Below, piece after piece: positions 1-7,497 of a stretch of 64,000 bases of DNA; the first letter of the stretch is position 1, and each line of letters begins with the position of its first letter. Below the pieces are notes generated by a model. The model made no database searches. It was not told the origin of the DNA and worked only from the letters and a program-made list of their open reading frames with translations. Source of the stretch: Viridibacillus sp050278625 (GTDB lineage Bacteria; Bacillota; Bacilli; Bacillales_A; Planococcaceae). The stretch covers positions 1-64,000 of the forward strand of contig NZ_JBNNTI010000012.1 of assembly GCF_050278625.1 (NCBI RefSeq). The letters are read 5' to 3'. Position numbers and translations under genes: made by a program.

Positions 1-15
1 ATTTAATTAATAATC

Positions 16-35
16 GCCCAAGAAAATGCTTGGGC
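16..35. terminator. Short GC-rich hairpin near window edge
   Basis: Seven-base arms GCCCAAG and CTTGGGC enclose a 6-nt loop. On the minus strand the hairpin is followed by an AT-rich run rather than a clean T tract, so a terminator role is only possible. No gene lies in the first 280 bases. Confidence 0.35.
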
Positions 36-149
36 TGGAAATCTGCACACGAAGCGTTCATGGAGCAAGTGTTGCACTTAATTTGACAAAGTAACATATA
101 TTAATAAAGTTCAAATATCAACAATAAGTTATAACATAGCCTAAATAAA

Positions 150-178
150 AAATGACCAACCCACAGGGCAAGTCATTT
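150..178 (-). terminator. Rho-independent terminator, probably of the first kinase gene
   Basis: Arms AAATGAC and GTCATTT enclose an inner CCC/GGG pairing. On the minus strand the hairpin runs directly into TTTTTTATTT. It lies about 100 bases past the stop of the histidine kinase at 281-1504 and is the likely end of that transcript. Confidence 0.6.
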
Positions 179-244
179 ACTTGGAATACAGACAAATCTA
201 CTTCATGATATCGAGTAACGAAATAGCTTTTAAGAATTATAAAA

Positions 245-259
245 TAATAATCATTATCA
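245..259. promoter_or_regulatory. Fur-box-like 7-1-7 palindrome
   Basis: TAATAATCATTATCA differs by one base from the 7-1-7 Fur motif TGATAATNATTATCA. It sits in the 3' flank of a kinase gene and faces no recognisable iron-related gene in the window, so it is either an orphan site or a chance match in AT-rich DNA. Confidence 0.3.
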
Positions 260-280
260 ATATGTAAATACTATTCAACC

Positions 281-1504
281 TTATTTGCCAGCATTATTTT
301 CCGATGGGAAGCAAATAGTAACAGTAGTTCCTTCATTTATTGAACTTTGGAAGTCAATTGTTCCTTTATATTTTGCTGCTATATTAAAGCAAATCATCAT
401 ACCTAATCCGGTTCCTTTGCTTTTTAAAGAGTAAAAAGGTGTACCGAGGCATTCAACTTCTTTTTCAGACATTCCGCGTCCATGATCTATTACTTGAATC
501 TCTACAAAATCCTTTTTCTTTCCACCTTTAACAATAACGGAATCGCCAATATCAGAAGCCTCTATTGCATTTTTTATCACATTAATAAGCAATTGTTTTA
601 ACTCTATATTGTTCGCTGCGATATAACAATCTTCTGTTATGTCTAATTCAATATTATTATTATTTAAAAGCCCATATGAATTTAGTAAATCGGTTACGCT
701 TTGAAGGACAACTTTTAAATTCACTAATTCAATATTTAGATTTTTTTCTGGTTTCGCAATAGATAAAAATTGAGATACCACACTCTCAGCTGTATTTAAT
801 TCATCAATCATCAAAGTAAATTGGCTCTTTACAGCATCATTAAATTGCGGATCTCTTTCATATAACTGCAAAAATCCTTTAACAACTGTAACAGGATTTC
901 TAATTTCATGAGCAACAGCAGCTGCTAATTGTCCAGCTGTCTTTAAACGCTCTGCTTCTTTCACTTGCTCATAATATAATTCTTGTTTTTTAATACGCAT
1001 ATTTGTTAGATAGTAAATAAAATAAATGAGAACTTGACTAGCTAAATAGTTAAAACCGTTCCCTACTAAGTCTTGATTTATATAGATATATAGATCTCCC
1101 TGATCAATTAACGCAATAAAACCGAACGTAAATGCTATTAAAATAGCGTTGATAACTAAAGAAAAATAAAAGAGCTTAGAATCGAAAAACATAATAGCAA
1201 CTGCTGGAATAAAACAGAGAAAAATAAAGTTCGACCAAGTCTCTGGATATAAAAAGAAAATATTATAAAAGTAGATGAAGGCTTCAATAATAATAATTGT
1301 TCTAAAACCATGCGTTCCATACTTAGGGTAGAGCAATAAACTTATAGATATAATTACAACAAATATGAATTGAATTGCACAACCAATTCCTAGTTCACCA
1401 TCAAGTGGGTTTTTAATCAACAACCCCATAGTCATAAGTGTTATTACTAATAATACTGTAAAAAAATATACCCTCTGATTATTACGTATATAAGTCTTAT
1501 ACAT
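281..1504 (-). CDS. Orphan membrane sensor histidine kinase (sporulation-kinase type)
   Basis: A 407-residue kinase. About five hydrophobic segments occupy residues 10-170. A HisKA domain follows with the H-box AHEIRNP (phospho-acceptor His about 199), then a HATPase domain with N-box NVIKNA (308-313), G1 DHGRGM (340-345) and G2 GTGLGM (364-369). All catalytic motifs are present, so it should autophosphorylate. There is no PAS domain and no response regulator beside it. Orphan kinases of this shape in spore formers (KinB-like) feed the Spo0F/Spo0B phosphorelay; that role is inferred from architecture. It is a relative of the kinase at 21559-22791. The input signal is unknown. Confidence 0.85.
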   Translation of the reverse strand: MYKTYIRNNQRVYFFTVLLVITLMTMGLLIKNPLDGELGIGCAIQFIFVVIISISLLLYPKYGTHGFRTIIIIEAFIYFYNIFFLYPETWSNFIFLCFIPAVAIMFFDSKLFYFSLVINAILIAFTFGFIALIDQGDLYIYINQDLVGNGFNYLASQVLIYFIYYLTNMRIKKQELYYEQVKEAERLKTAGQLAAAVAHEIRNPVTVVKGFLQLYERDPQFNDAVKSQFTLMIDELNTAESVVSQFLSIAKPEKNLNIELVNLKVVLQSVTDLLNSYGLLNNNNIELDITEDCYIAANNIELKQLLINVIKNAIEASDIGDSVIVKGGKKKDFVEIQVIDHGRGMSEKEVECLGTPFYSLKSKGTGLGMMICFNIAAKYKGTIDFQSSINEGTTVTICFPSENNAGK

Positions 1505-1577
1505 ACAAACTCCTTTAATAGTATTTCAACTTTTCAAATAGGACGTAAGATATCTAATAAACGAACAAATACAAAAA

Positions 1578-1673
1578 GGAAGACTTTTTTTGTAAAATGC
1601 ATTTACCAACAAACAAATCACAGAAAAAGATCTTCCACATAACTAAGTTTACACCAGTTTTTGACCAACCTCT
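1578..1673 (-). mobile_element. Orphan terminal fragment of an IS256-family element
   Basis: Read on the minus strand this begins GGTTGGTCAAAAACTGGTGT, then GTGGAAGATCTTTTTCTGTG, and ends at AAAGTCTTCC. That is the same arrangement as the right end of the IS256 element at 29978-31325: terminal repeat with GTGTAAA, a GGAAGACCTTTTC block, a CACAG/CTGTG block, then GTCTTCC just before the transposase start. No transposase follows, so only the end survives. Confidence 0.5.
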
Positions 1674-1734
1674 AGTAAAAAAAGAAGATATTAGGTAGTT
1701 TTTTTGTACAAAACACGCATCAGACTTAAAACAA

Positions 1735-1930
1735 ACTGAATAATCTTACTCTCCCATTTCAAATCCTTATTCACCTCGAATATGCTATACACCTTCAGCT
1801 GTACTAGGTATTACACCATATTCTATTAAATAAGCACCTAGTGATTCACTTGTGCCACCTGTTGCTGGTTCTTCTGTAATTCCCATGGCAGCTGCAAACA
1901 TTGTGATGTTCTCTTTATGCGAATTGTACA
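1735..1930 (-). pseudogene. PhzF-family isomerase remnant
   Basis: The minus-strand translation gives MFAAAMGITEEPATGGTSES and then LGAYLIEYGVIP, followed after a stop by HIRGEQGFEMG-like codons. This is the hallmark C-terminal segment of PhzF/YddE-type epimerase-isomerases (usual form EDPATGSANGALGAYL and EQGxEMGRPS). Only about 60 codons remain and they are broken by stops and frame changes. The substrate of the parent enzyme cannot be told. Confidence 0.6.
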
Positions 1931-2096
1931 TTCACCATTATTTTTAAACATAATATCACACTCCTAGAATCACTATAAGCAATTTAAAAAAAGTAAGTAT
2001 ATTATATTTTTGATATATTTCGCTCTCACGCAAACGAACGCACACCATCCAATAAGGGGGGGCAACAAGGCATTCGTTTGTGTCAGAACAAAATAA

Positions 2097-2118
2097 AAAG
2101 TACCACTAAGGGTACTTT
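2097..2118 (-). terminator. Rho-independent terminator
   Basis: AAAGTACC and GGTACTTT form an 8-bp stem with a 6-nt loop, followed on the minus strand by TTTATTTTG. It probably ends the transcript containing the gene at 2288-2773 and the short unrecognised stretch after it (2120-2280). Confidence 0.6.
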
Positions 2119-2287
2119 AATCATTATTAGTTTTCGTGAATATTAATCTTCAACTTTCCATGAAAATTTGATCAAACTATCACAACACCCTGCTTATAGA
2201 TTTTCGTTCCAACGTATAGCGGTTGGAGATAATTCAACAAGTTTTACTTTTCCTCAACTATTAGCCTCCTTTGATATTTAATATAAG

Positions 2288-2773
2288 TTAACGAAATTCA
2301 ACTGCCCCATTATCTGCTGCCATTTCAAAAGCTTTTTGCCAATTACGGTATAAGTCAATCCAGTATTCACCTTCATCCAATGTATCTGCGAAGTCTTTTG
2401 CTTTTTCTGCATTATCATAGAAGTCTTTTGCTAATTTTTTTGCTACTACAAAGCCGATAACACCTTCATTGTCCGCAAAATTTATTAGTTCTTGAAATGC
2501 TTCATTGTTTGAAAATTGTTCTAACTTTGAACGCCACCAGTTAAAACCACTGTAACTACCAGCACGGAATCTAAAAACTTCTGCCCAAGTATAAACTTTT
2601 TGCGAGTCAATACCTTCTGCACGACCAGGAAAATTTTTTTCCGACCAATCCATACTATCTCCTGGCCTCCATTCCGTTGCCCAATTTAAAAGTTCTCCTT
2701 CCTCATCAAATTTAGGGTCTAAAACAACCGTTAAATTTCTGTATGTTTTAATATCTAATCCCATTTCATTCAT
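2288..2773 (-). CDS. Phage-type hypothetical protein, 161 residues
   Basis: The product is acidic and tryptophan-rich, with no signal peptide or membrane segment. Segments FPGRAEG (about 49-55) and FRAGSYSGFNWWR (about 70-82) recall a small uncharacterised protein seen in many phages and prophages that share a MxLDIxxY start and an FPGRADG/FRAGSYGGYxxWR core. A ribosome site (AAGGGGATG) precedes the start. The neighbouring antirepressor remnant and Xre pair support a prophage-relic origin. Function is unknown. Confidence 0.6.
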   Translation of the reverse strand: MNEMGLDIKTYRNLTVVLDPKFDEEGELLNWATEWRPGDSMDWSEKNFPGRAEGIDSQKVYTWAEVFRFRAGSYSGFNWWRSKLEQFSNNEAFQELINFADNEGVIGFVVAKKLAKDFYDNAEKAKDFADTLDEGEYWIDLYRNWQKAFEMAADNGAVEFR

Positions 2774-2819
2774 CCCCTTAAATTTATTAATTATTAATGA
2801 AACTGACTACTTTACAATT

Positions 2820-3290
2820 TCCTGCCGTTAACTCTCCACCCCACGCTTAACCACTAAAGCCTGGTGAATAATCTCGTAATCTAGCAATTCAATTCGATCA
2901 CCTTTGATTTTGATAATTCCCACATTCAAGTAGCCATGAATAAAGTTCTTTCTCACCAATATCAATATGGTTCTGTTTTAATAACTTTGCTAACTCCCTA
3001 ATCAAGTTAGATGTTTGACTAGCAACTACCGAATCTGCGAATAATACCTTATGGCTGTTGTTGTTGAATGACAATCTTTTCTACGTTACATTTCCTCCTC
3101 TTTTAATTGAATTGCTACATTGATGATTGTGTCTGGATTTAACAAAACTTGTTCAATAGTGTCTGGTGGCATGTATGCTCCGTATTTTCTTATAGATCGA
3201 AGGACTTTTGATGTCACCATCGTTCGAAACGTTTTGCTGATCCGAGCTTCGATATAAGAAGTTAACAGTGCATACTTGATTTTTTGATGC
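2820..3290 (-). pseudogene. Phage antirepressor (KilAC-type) remnant
   Basis: Two blocks in different frames are recognisable on the minus strand. The first is SKVLRSIRKYGAYMPPDTIE with LLNPDTIINVAIQLKEEE. The second is VLFADSVVASQTSNLIRELA then KLLKQNHIDIGEKELYSWLL, followed after a frameshift by IIKIKGDRIELLDYEIIHQA. This order (RSIRKHGAYxTPExIE linker, then the ADSVSASKTSILVGELAKLIKQNG block) is that of phage BRO/KilAC antirepressors. Stops and frame changes show it is dead. It would have opposed the adjacent Xre repressor. Confidence 0.65.
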
Positions 3291-3332
3291 CGTACATATC
3301 TCGATTTTGACCTGATACGTTAATTTAGCGTA

Positions 3333-3701
3333 TTATTTAATCCTCATCCTCTTCCCCTTACACACACCAGTAGATTCTTGATCATGGCATTGGTATATTA
3401 CTTTCGCTGAGGATTTAATCGATTCGTCGTGGCGTACTCCGCTCTTAGAATGTTTATTGCTGGGGGCGAGTAGTGCATTTAAGTAATTTTCAATTGTGCA
3501 TATCTTACACAATTTAGCGCAAAAAAAATTAGTCCATTCAATATCTAAAACCACACCTATAGATTGTGCAACTTTTACACTTGGTATTAGACCATTCTCT
3601 ATCTTGGTGTAATAAGAACGTTCTATTCCTACTTCATCAGCTACTATTTGTTGTGAAAAGTTCAATATCTTGCGTCGTTCTTTTAAAATATCAGTGAACA
3701 T
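3333..3701 (-). CDS. Xre-family HTH regulator
   Basis: A 122-residue protein with an HTH_3 domain at residues 1-55 (LKERRKILNFSQQIVADEVG, then IERSYYTKIENG). The C-terminal half has CxxC-like cysteines (FCAKLCKICTI) and a basic tail and is not recognised. The ribosome site AGGAGGTG lies 4 bases before the ATG. It is divergent from the repressor at 3844-4209, with a 142-bp operator region between. By position it is a phage-type regulator, either the repressor or the Cro-like partner. Confidence 0.75.
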   Translation of the reverse strand: MFTDILKERRKILNFSQQIVADEVGIERSYYTKIENGLIPSVKVAQSIGVVLDIEWTNFFCAKLCKICTIENYLNALLAPSNKHSKSGVRHDESIKSSAKVIYQCHDQESTGVCKGKRMRIK

Positions 3702-3732
3702 CTCGTCACCTCCTTTTGTATTTATTACTCAT

Positions 3733-3761
3733 AATATATCGTGCATTTTTTGCACAGTCAA
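3733..3761 (-). promoter_or_regulatory. Promoter with embedded operator for the minus-strand Xre gene
   Basis: On the minus strand, TTGACT (3756-3761) and TATATT (3733-3738) are 17 bp apart. The spacer holds an inverted repeat, GTGCA and TGCAC, at 3741-3755. A repressor bound there would block RNA polymerase, which implies autoregulation or cross-repression within the divergent pair. Confidence 0.55.
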
Positions 3762-3766
3762 CTGTT

Positions 3767-3787
3767 TTTGTGTATTTTCCACACAAA
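3767..3787. promoter_or_regulatory. Second operator-like inverted repeat
   Basis: TTTGTGT and ACACAAA arms are separated by 7 bases. A third related half-site (TTGTGCAT) follows at 3795-3802, next to the -10-like TATAAT (3813-3818) of the rightward gene. The shared TGTG core suggests that one repressor reads all of these sites. Confidence 0.45.
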
Positions 3788-3843
3788 TTAATTATTGTGC
3801 ATAAAATTCACTTATAATAACCAAAGAGAAGGAGTTGATTTAG

Positions 3844-4209
3844 TTGGAATTTGGCGAAATCTTAAAACGATTAAGAAATAGTAAAGGGTTGTCCCAAAAA
3901 GAACTAACAGATAGACTTTTATTAAATCGTTCAACATATGCCCGTTATGAAACTTCTTCAACACAACCGGATTTTGATACTTTAAAAAAATTAGCAGACT
4001 TTTATAATGTCACTGTAGATTACCTATTAGGAAGAACAGACTCTCCTACTACTCCATCACCACTCTATAAGGATAAAAAAGAGTTCCAGGCATTCGTAAA
4101 TGATCCATCGTTGCAGAAATGGTATAAAGACTTGCCGAAGTCTAGTGAAGAGGATTTACATAAGTTACGCAAGATGTGGGAGATTTTGAAGGATAACGAT
4201 GACATTTAA
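3844..4209 (+). CDS. Xre/CI-type phage-like repressor
   Basis: A 121-residue protein with an HTH_3 domain at residues 5-60 (LKRLRNSKGLSQKELTDRLL, RSTYARYETSSTQPDFDTLK) ending in DYLLGRTD, the signature end of Bacillus phage repressors of the SinR/Xre class. There is no peptidase domain in the short C-terminus. Translation starts at TTG with AGAAGGAG 10 bases upstream; no ATG is available in frame nearby. It is transcribed away from the other Xre gene. Confidence 0.8.
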   Translation: MEFGEILKRLRNSKGLSQKELTDRLLLNRSTYARYETSSTQPDFDTLKKLADFYNVTVDYLLGRTDSPTTPSPLYKDKKEFQAFVNDPSLQKWYKDLPKSSEEDLHKLRKMWEILKDNDDI

Positions 4210-4305
4210 TACGATTCATAATAATGTCACTGGGCATTAATTTTTTACTTTTTTTATAAGTAAATATTGAAGATAATCTTATAAATGATTTTATGAGGTG
4301 ATAAT

Positions 4306-5070
4306 ATGAAAACAAACATTTATTTAAACAATGAGAGATTTATTGCAGGAATAACCCTAAAAGATGAAACCGAACTTGAAAGCAACAACATGGCTCTTCA
4401 TACATGTGTAAACCAAGAGAATGTAATGGAAAATCGCAAAAATTTAGCTACTTCCTTAAAATGCGAAGTACATGCTTTCGTCTGCGCCAACCAAACACAT
4501 AGCTCGAATTTCCATAAGGTCACACTTGCTGATAAAGGCTGTGGCTCTAATCGTATTGATACCGCTATTACAGATACCGATGCCCTATATACTTATGAGT
4601 CAAATCTATTATTATGTTCTTTCACTGCTGATTGTGTCCCTGTTATTTTTTATAATGAAGTAACTGGCCTTATTGGCGTGATTCATTCTGGCTGGCAAGG
4701 TACAGTAAAAGAAATATCCTTAAACGTTTTTAATCATTTAATACAAGTCGAAAACTGTAATCCAATTGATTTACATATTCATATTGGTACGGCTCTTAGC
4801 CAAGAGAAGTTCGAAGTTGACACTGATGTATATGTAAAATTCAAAAACCTTGGCTACGCAGATGATTTTATCTATTATAATGGTGAAACTCACAAGTACC
4901 ACATTGACAATCAGCAAACCGTAAAAAAACAATGTGAGCTAGCAGGAATCCCGTCTGATCGAATAATAATTGATCAAACTTGTACGTATTTAAGTCCGGA
5001 AGGATTTTCATATCGTCAGGATAAAAAAGCTGGAAGACATTTGAGTTTTATTATGAAAAAAGAAGAGTAA
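4306..5070 (+). CDS. pgeF: Peptidoglycan editing factor PgeF / purine nucleoside phosphorylase family (laccase domain)
   Basis: At 254 residues it has the full family length. The YfiH/YlmD zinc site is intact: His65 in NQTHSS, Cys110 in FTADCVP and His127 in IHSGWQG. In E. coli this family removes wrongly incorporated L-serine from peptidoglycan precursors; other members have adenosine deaminase or phosphorylase activity. The protein is cytosolic with no signal peptide. The ribosome site GAGGTG precedes the ATG. In bacilli the homologue ylmD usually lies by ylmE-sepF; here it stands alone with its own terminator, so it may be a second copy. Confidence 0.85.
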   Translation: MKTNIYLNNERFIAGITLKDETELESNNMALHTCVNQENVMENRKNLATSLKCEVHAFVCANQTHSSNFHKVTLADKGCGSNRIDTAITDTDALYTYESNLLLCSFTADCVPVIFYNEVTGLIGVIHSGWQGTVKEISLNVFNHLIQVENCNPIDLHIHIGTALSQEKFEVDTDVYVKFKNLGYADDFIYYNGETHKYHIDNQQTVKKQCELAGIPSDRIIIDQTCTYLSPEGFSYRQDKKAGRHLSFIMKKEE

Positions 5071-5078
5071 TAAAATTA

Positions 5079-5112
5079 GAGCGGACTCAAATGTATCATC
5101 TTGAGTCCGCTC
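5079..5112 (+). terminator. Strong rho-independent terminator of pgeF
   Basis: Perfect 12-bp arms GAGCGGACTCAA and TTGAGTCCGCTC with a 10-nt loop, followed by CTTTCATT. Confidence 0.75.
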
Positions 5113-5129
5113 CTTTCATTGTTGATTTG

Positions 5130-5333
5130 GAATAAAGTTTGATTATTTTCTAGTAACTCTTCTTCGGCCAAAGTCCCCGTTCATAGGTCAGCAAAAGTAA
5201 TCTTCACAATTTCTTCTAAGCTTAAAATAATCAATCCCTTAAATGGATTGTTCGAGAATCATGCCCAAAAATTCAGTGTACTGTACTATTCATCTGGAGT
5301 CCTGCCAAAATGACTGTATTCATTGCCAAGAGC
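5130..5333 (-). pseudogene. Decayed C-terminal extension of the cupin gene
   Basis: Past the TAA at 5334 the same frame reads ALGNEYSHFGRTPDE, stop, YSTLNFWA, stop, then FSNNPFKGLIILSLEEIV and KITFADL. Such runs look like former coding sequence, and a HFGRTPxE segment occurs near the C-terminus of related Bacillus cupin proteins. This suggests the ancestral protein was about 70 residues longer. Confidence 0.4.
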
Positions 5334-5900
5334 TTAGGCTTCTTCCGAAGACATTGCATCTGCTTTGGTAACATGAACAGTACCAAATGGATGGTTAGGA
5401 GGAGCATATATCGAGTAAAGTTTTAGAGGGATATTACCTGTATTTGTTACATTATGCCATGTTCCAGCAGGTATCATTATTGCAGAATCATCGTAGACAT
5501 TTCTTTCAAAGTTTAAATTATCTTTACTCTTTCCCATTTGAACAAACCCCTGACCTTGTTCAATACGTAAGAATTGATCAACGTTAGGATGTATTTCCAA
5601 ACCGATATCTTCCCCAACCTTGATACTCATTAAAGTAACTTGTGAATGTTTTCCTGTCCATAAAGCAGTACGATACGTATTGTTTTGCTTCGTTGCTTTA
5701 TTGATATTAATGACAAATGGTTTTGAACCATAATCTGTTAACAATATTCCACCATCACCATTGGAAGAGCGATAAGAATCAAATCTGTTTGAATGTTCTA
5801 TCTCATTAGGATAATTCCAGTAAACCGGTTGTCTTTCATAGTTATACATTGGTACATTAGCATAATAAGTACATGGATACATATAAGGAACATAGTACAT
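5334..5900 (-). CDS. Cupin protein with tyrosine-rich N-terminus (probable spore-coat-associated)
   Basis: A single cupin domain occupies the last two thirds: VGEDIGLEIHPNVDQFLRIE carries the first metal-site motif and MIPAGTWHNVTNTG the second. The N-terminal tail (MYYVPYMYPCTYYANVPMYN) is rich in tyrosine and proline, as in several Bacillus coat proteins; the coat role is inferred. The ATG at 5900 has GAGGG just upstream; an in-frame GTG at 5918 lacks a ribosome site. The catalytic substrate, if any, is unknown. The frame continues past the stop with coding-like sequence, so the C-terminus may be prematurely cut. Confidence 0.7.
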   Translation of the reverse strand: MYYVPYMYPCTYYANVPMYNYERQPVYWNYPNEIEHSNRFDSYRSSNGDGGILLTDYGSKPFVININKATKQNNTYRTALWTGKHSQVTLMSIKVGEDIGLEIHPNVDQFLRIEQGQGFVQMGKSKDNLNFERNVYDDSAIMIPAGTWHNVTNTGNIPLKLYSIYAPPNHPFGTVHVTKADAMSSEEA

Positions 5901-6257
5901 TTCCCTCAATCCCTTCACAGTTATAAAAATAGTTTATGCAACTTATTAACTTAAAGTACTTAGATTCAAAAAGACTAATTTTAAAGAAAGCATTTTCAGC
6001 CAAAAAACTTATTTTATTAAATAACCCGATTGTTATGCAGAGATCAAACAAGTACCTTTTAGCTAACACATTAATGTACGTACATCTCTTCACAATCTTT
6101 AAAGTTTCATTTACATAAATATCAATAAAGAAACCACCTCAACTCTAAGAAATACTATAGAGGTAAGGTGATTTCAATCAAATTTCATTATAAATAACAA
6201 TCTTTTTTACAAAACTACATTCATTCATCGATACTATTTTTCTCAAACAAATAAATT

Positions 6258-6845
6258 TTAGCTCACAACTTTCTTAAAATATTGATAAATTTTTTCTAAC
6301 TTTTTTGTTTGTCTTCCCTTTGGACTTTCCATATTACCAAATTCAAAAAACTTTACTCTTTTAATTCCTACAAAATTAAATAACGCTTTTCTCATCAATA
6401 CCTTATGTGCATTATTCAACCATAAAAGTGGATACTTTGCAGGCCCCTTCATGGTGGATACACAAACGACGGACTTCCCTTTCAAAAGCCCCTCTGGTAA
6501 TAGTCCCTTCTTATCTCGGTAAGCAAAATTCGCAGCGAATAATTGGTCAATGTAACCCATTAGCATTGCTGGGGGCCTCCCCCACCAGATTGGATAAACA
6601 AAGACTATTTTATCAGCCCAAGTAATTTGATTGCGATATTTCTCTAAAGAAGGATCACGATACATATCTCGCCTTCTTTTATTTTCATTAAATACTAGAA
6701 GTGGATTAAAGCCCTCTTCATATAAATCTAAAACCTGTAACTCTTTTATATTAGGATTTGCATTACTTCCTTTGATGATTTTTTGTAAAAATGCATAATT
6801 TAAGCTTTTATGATTAGGATATGTATAAACTATTAGTGTCTTCAT
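6258..6845 (-). CDS. NAD(P)H:quinone oxidoreductase-like flavoprotein (flavodoxin-2 fold)
   Basis: A 195-residue protein. The N-terminus MKTLIVYTYPNHKSLNYAFL matches the FMN/FAD phosphate loop of the NQO1/KefF family, and VFVYPIWWGRPPAMLMGYID matches the FPxWWxxPPAxLKGxID flavin-contact motif. Members reduce quinones or other electrophiles with NAD(P)H in the cytosol. It is divergent from a MarR regulator with two inverted repeats between, the usual layout for an electrophile- or quinone-responsive pair. The inducer is unknown. Confidence 0.85.
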   Translation of the reverse strand: MKTLIVYTYPNHKSLNYAFLQKIIKGSNANPNIKELQVLDLYEEGFNPLLVFNENKRRRDMYRDPSLEKYRNQITWADKIVFVYPIWWGRPPAMLMGYIDQLFAANFAYRDKKGLLPEGLLKGKSVVCVSTMKGPAKYPLLWLNNAHKVLMRKALFNFVGIKRVKFFEFGNMESPKGRQTKKLEKIYQYFKKVVS

Positions 6846-6860
6846 AACGCACCTCTTTAC

Positions 6861-6874
6861 TTATCATTCGATAA
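6861..6874. promoter_or_regulatory. MarR-type operator candidate 1
   Basis: TTATC and GATAA arms with a 4-nt spacer, 16 bp upstream of the oxidoreductase start. Confidence 0.45.
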
Positions 6875-6924
6875 CTAAAATGTACCACTTAACCAATTTC
6901 GTTGTCAAATGATAATTGTTTTAT

Positions 6925-6942
6925 GATAACCCTTCTGTTATC
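6925..6942. promoter_or_regulatory. MarR-type operator candidate 2
   Basis: Perfect GATAAC and GTTATC arms with a 6-nt spacer, just upstream of the marR ribosome site. It shares the GATAA/TTATC core with the repeat at 6861-6874, as expected if the regulator controls both itself and the oxidoreductase. Confidence 0.5.
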
Positions 6943-6964
6943 TTCACTGTAAGAGGTGAAATTT

Positions 6965-7393
6965 ATGGACAAAAATGCTCTATTTAATAAATGGGTTTCA
7001 TTTACAACTTCTGTTCATCGTGTGACACACGAATTGACAAAAAACGCTAAATCAGATTCTATCACGCCAGTTCAATATAACATTTTAGAATATATTACAG
7101 TGAGTCAGCCTATTACACCAAGTGAAATCAGTGACTGTCAACATTTATCAATGCCGAACACAAGTCGAGAGCTAAAAAAATTAAGTGAAAAGAATTTAAT
7201 CGAAAAGTTTAGTGATACTAAGGATCGACGAAAACAATATATTCGTCTCTCAAAAGAAGGGGAATCCATGATGAACGAGACATTTACATTAGTAGAATCC
7301 CGTTTCCTAAATCGAATACAAAATGCTTCAAAAGAAGATTTAGAGGATATTGACCGCGCCTTAAATATTCTTCAATCAAAATTATTTTTCTAA
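6965..7393 (+). CDS. MarR-family regulator of the divergent oxidoreductase
   Basis: The winged-helix core is clear: ITPVQYNILEYITVSQPITP, then LSMPNTSRELKKLSEKNLIE (recognition helix) and DTKDRRKQYIRLSKEGE (wing DxRDRR motif). The start is ATG at 6965 with AGAGGTG 6 bases upstream; the GTG at 6956 is part of that ribosome site. It probably represses itself and the flavoprotein gene. There is no cysteine near the N-terminus to suggest thiol sensing. Confidence 0.85.
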   Translation: MDKNALFNKWVSFTTSVHRVTHELTKNAKSDSITPVQYNILEYITVSQPITPSEISDCQHLSMPNTSRELKKLSEKNLIEKFSDTKDRRKQYIRLSKEGESMMNETFTLVESRFLNRIQNASKEDLEDIDRALNILQSKLFF

Positions 7394-7400
7394 AAAACTA

Positions 7401-7456
7401 TAGCTCCTCAATTAAAAGTTGAAAGCTAACTACAAATCAACTTTTATTGAGGAGCT
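7401..7456. terminator. Bidirectional terminator between marR and tagH
   Basis: Long near-perfect arms (TAGCTCCTCAATTAAAAGTTG and its complement) separated by 17 bases, with A-rich and T-rich flanks on both sides. It serves the convergent marR and tagH transcripts. Confidence 0.75.
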
Positions 7457-7497
7457 ATTTTAATAAGTATTCATGGAATATTTATTTGCTTAACAAT

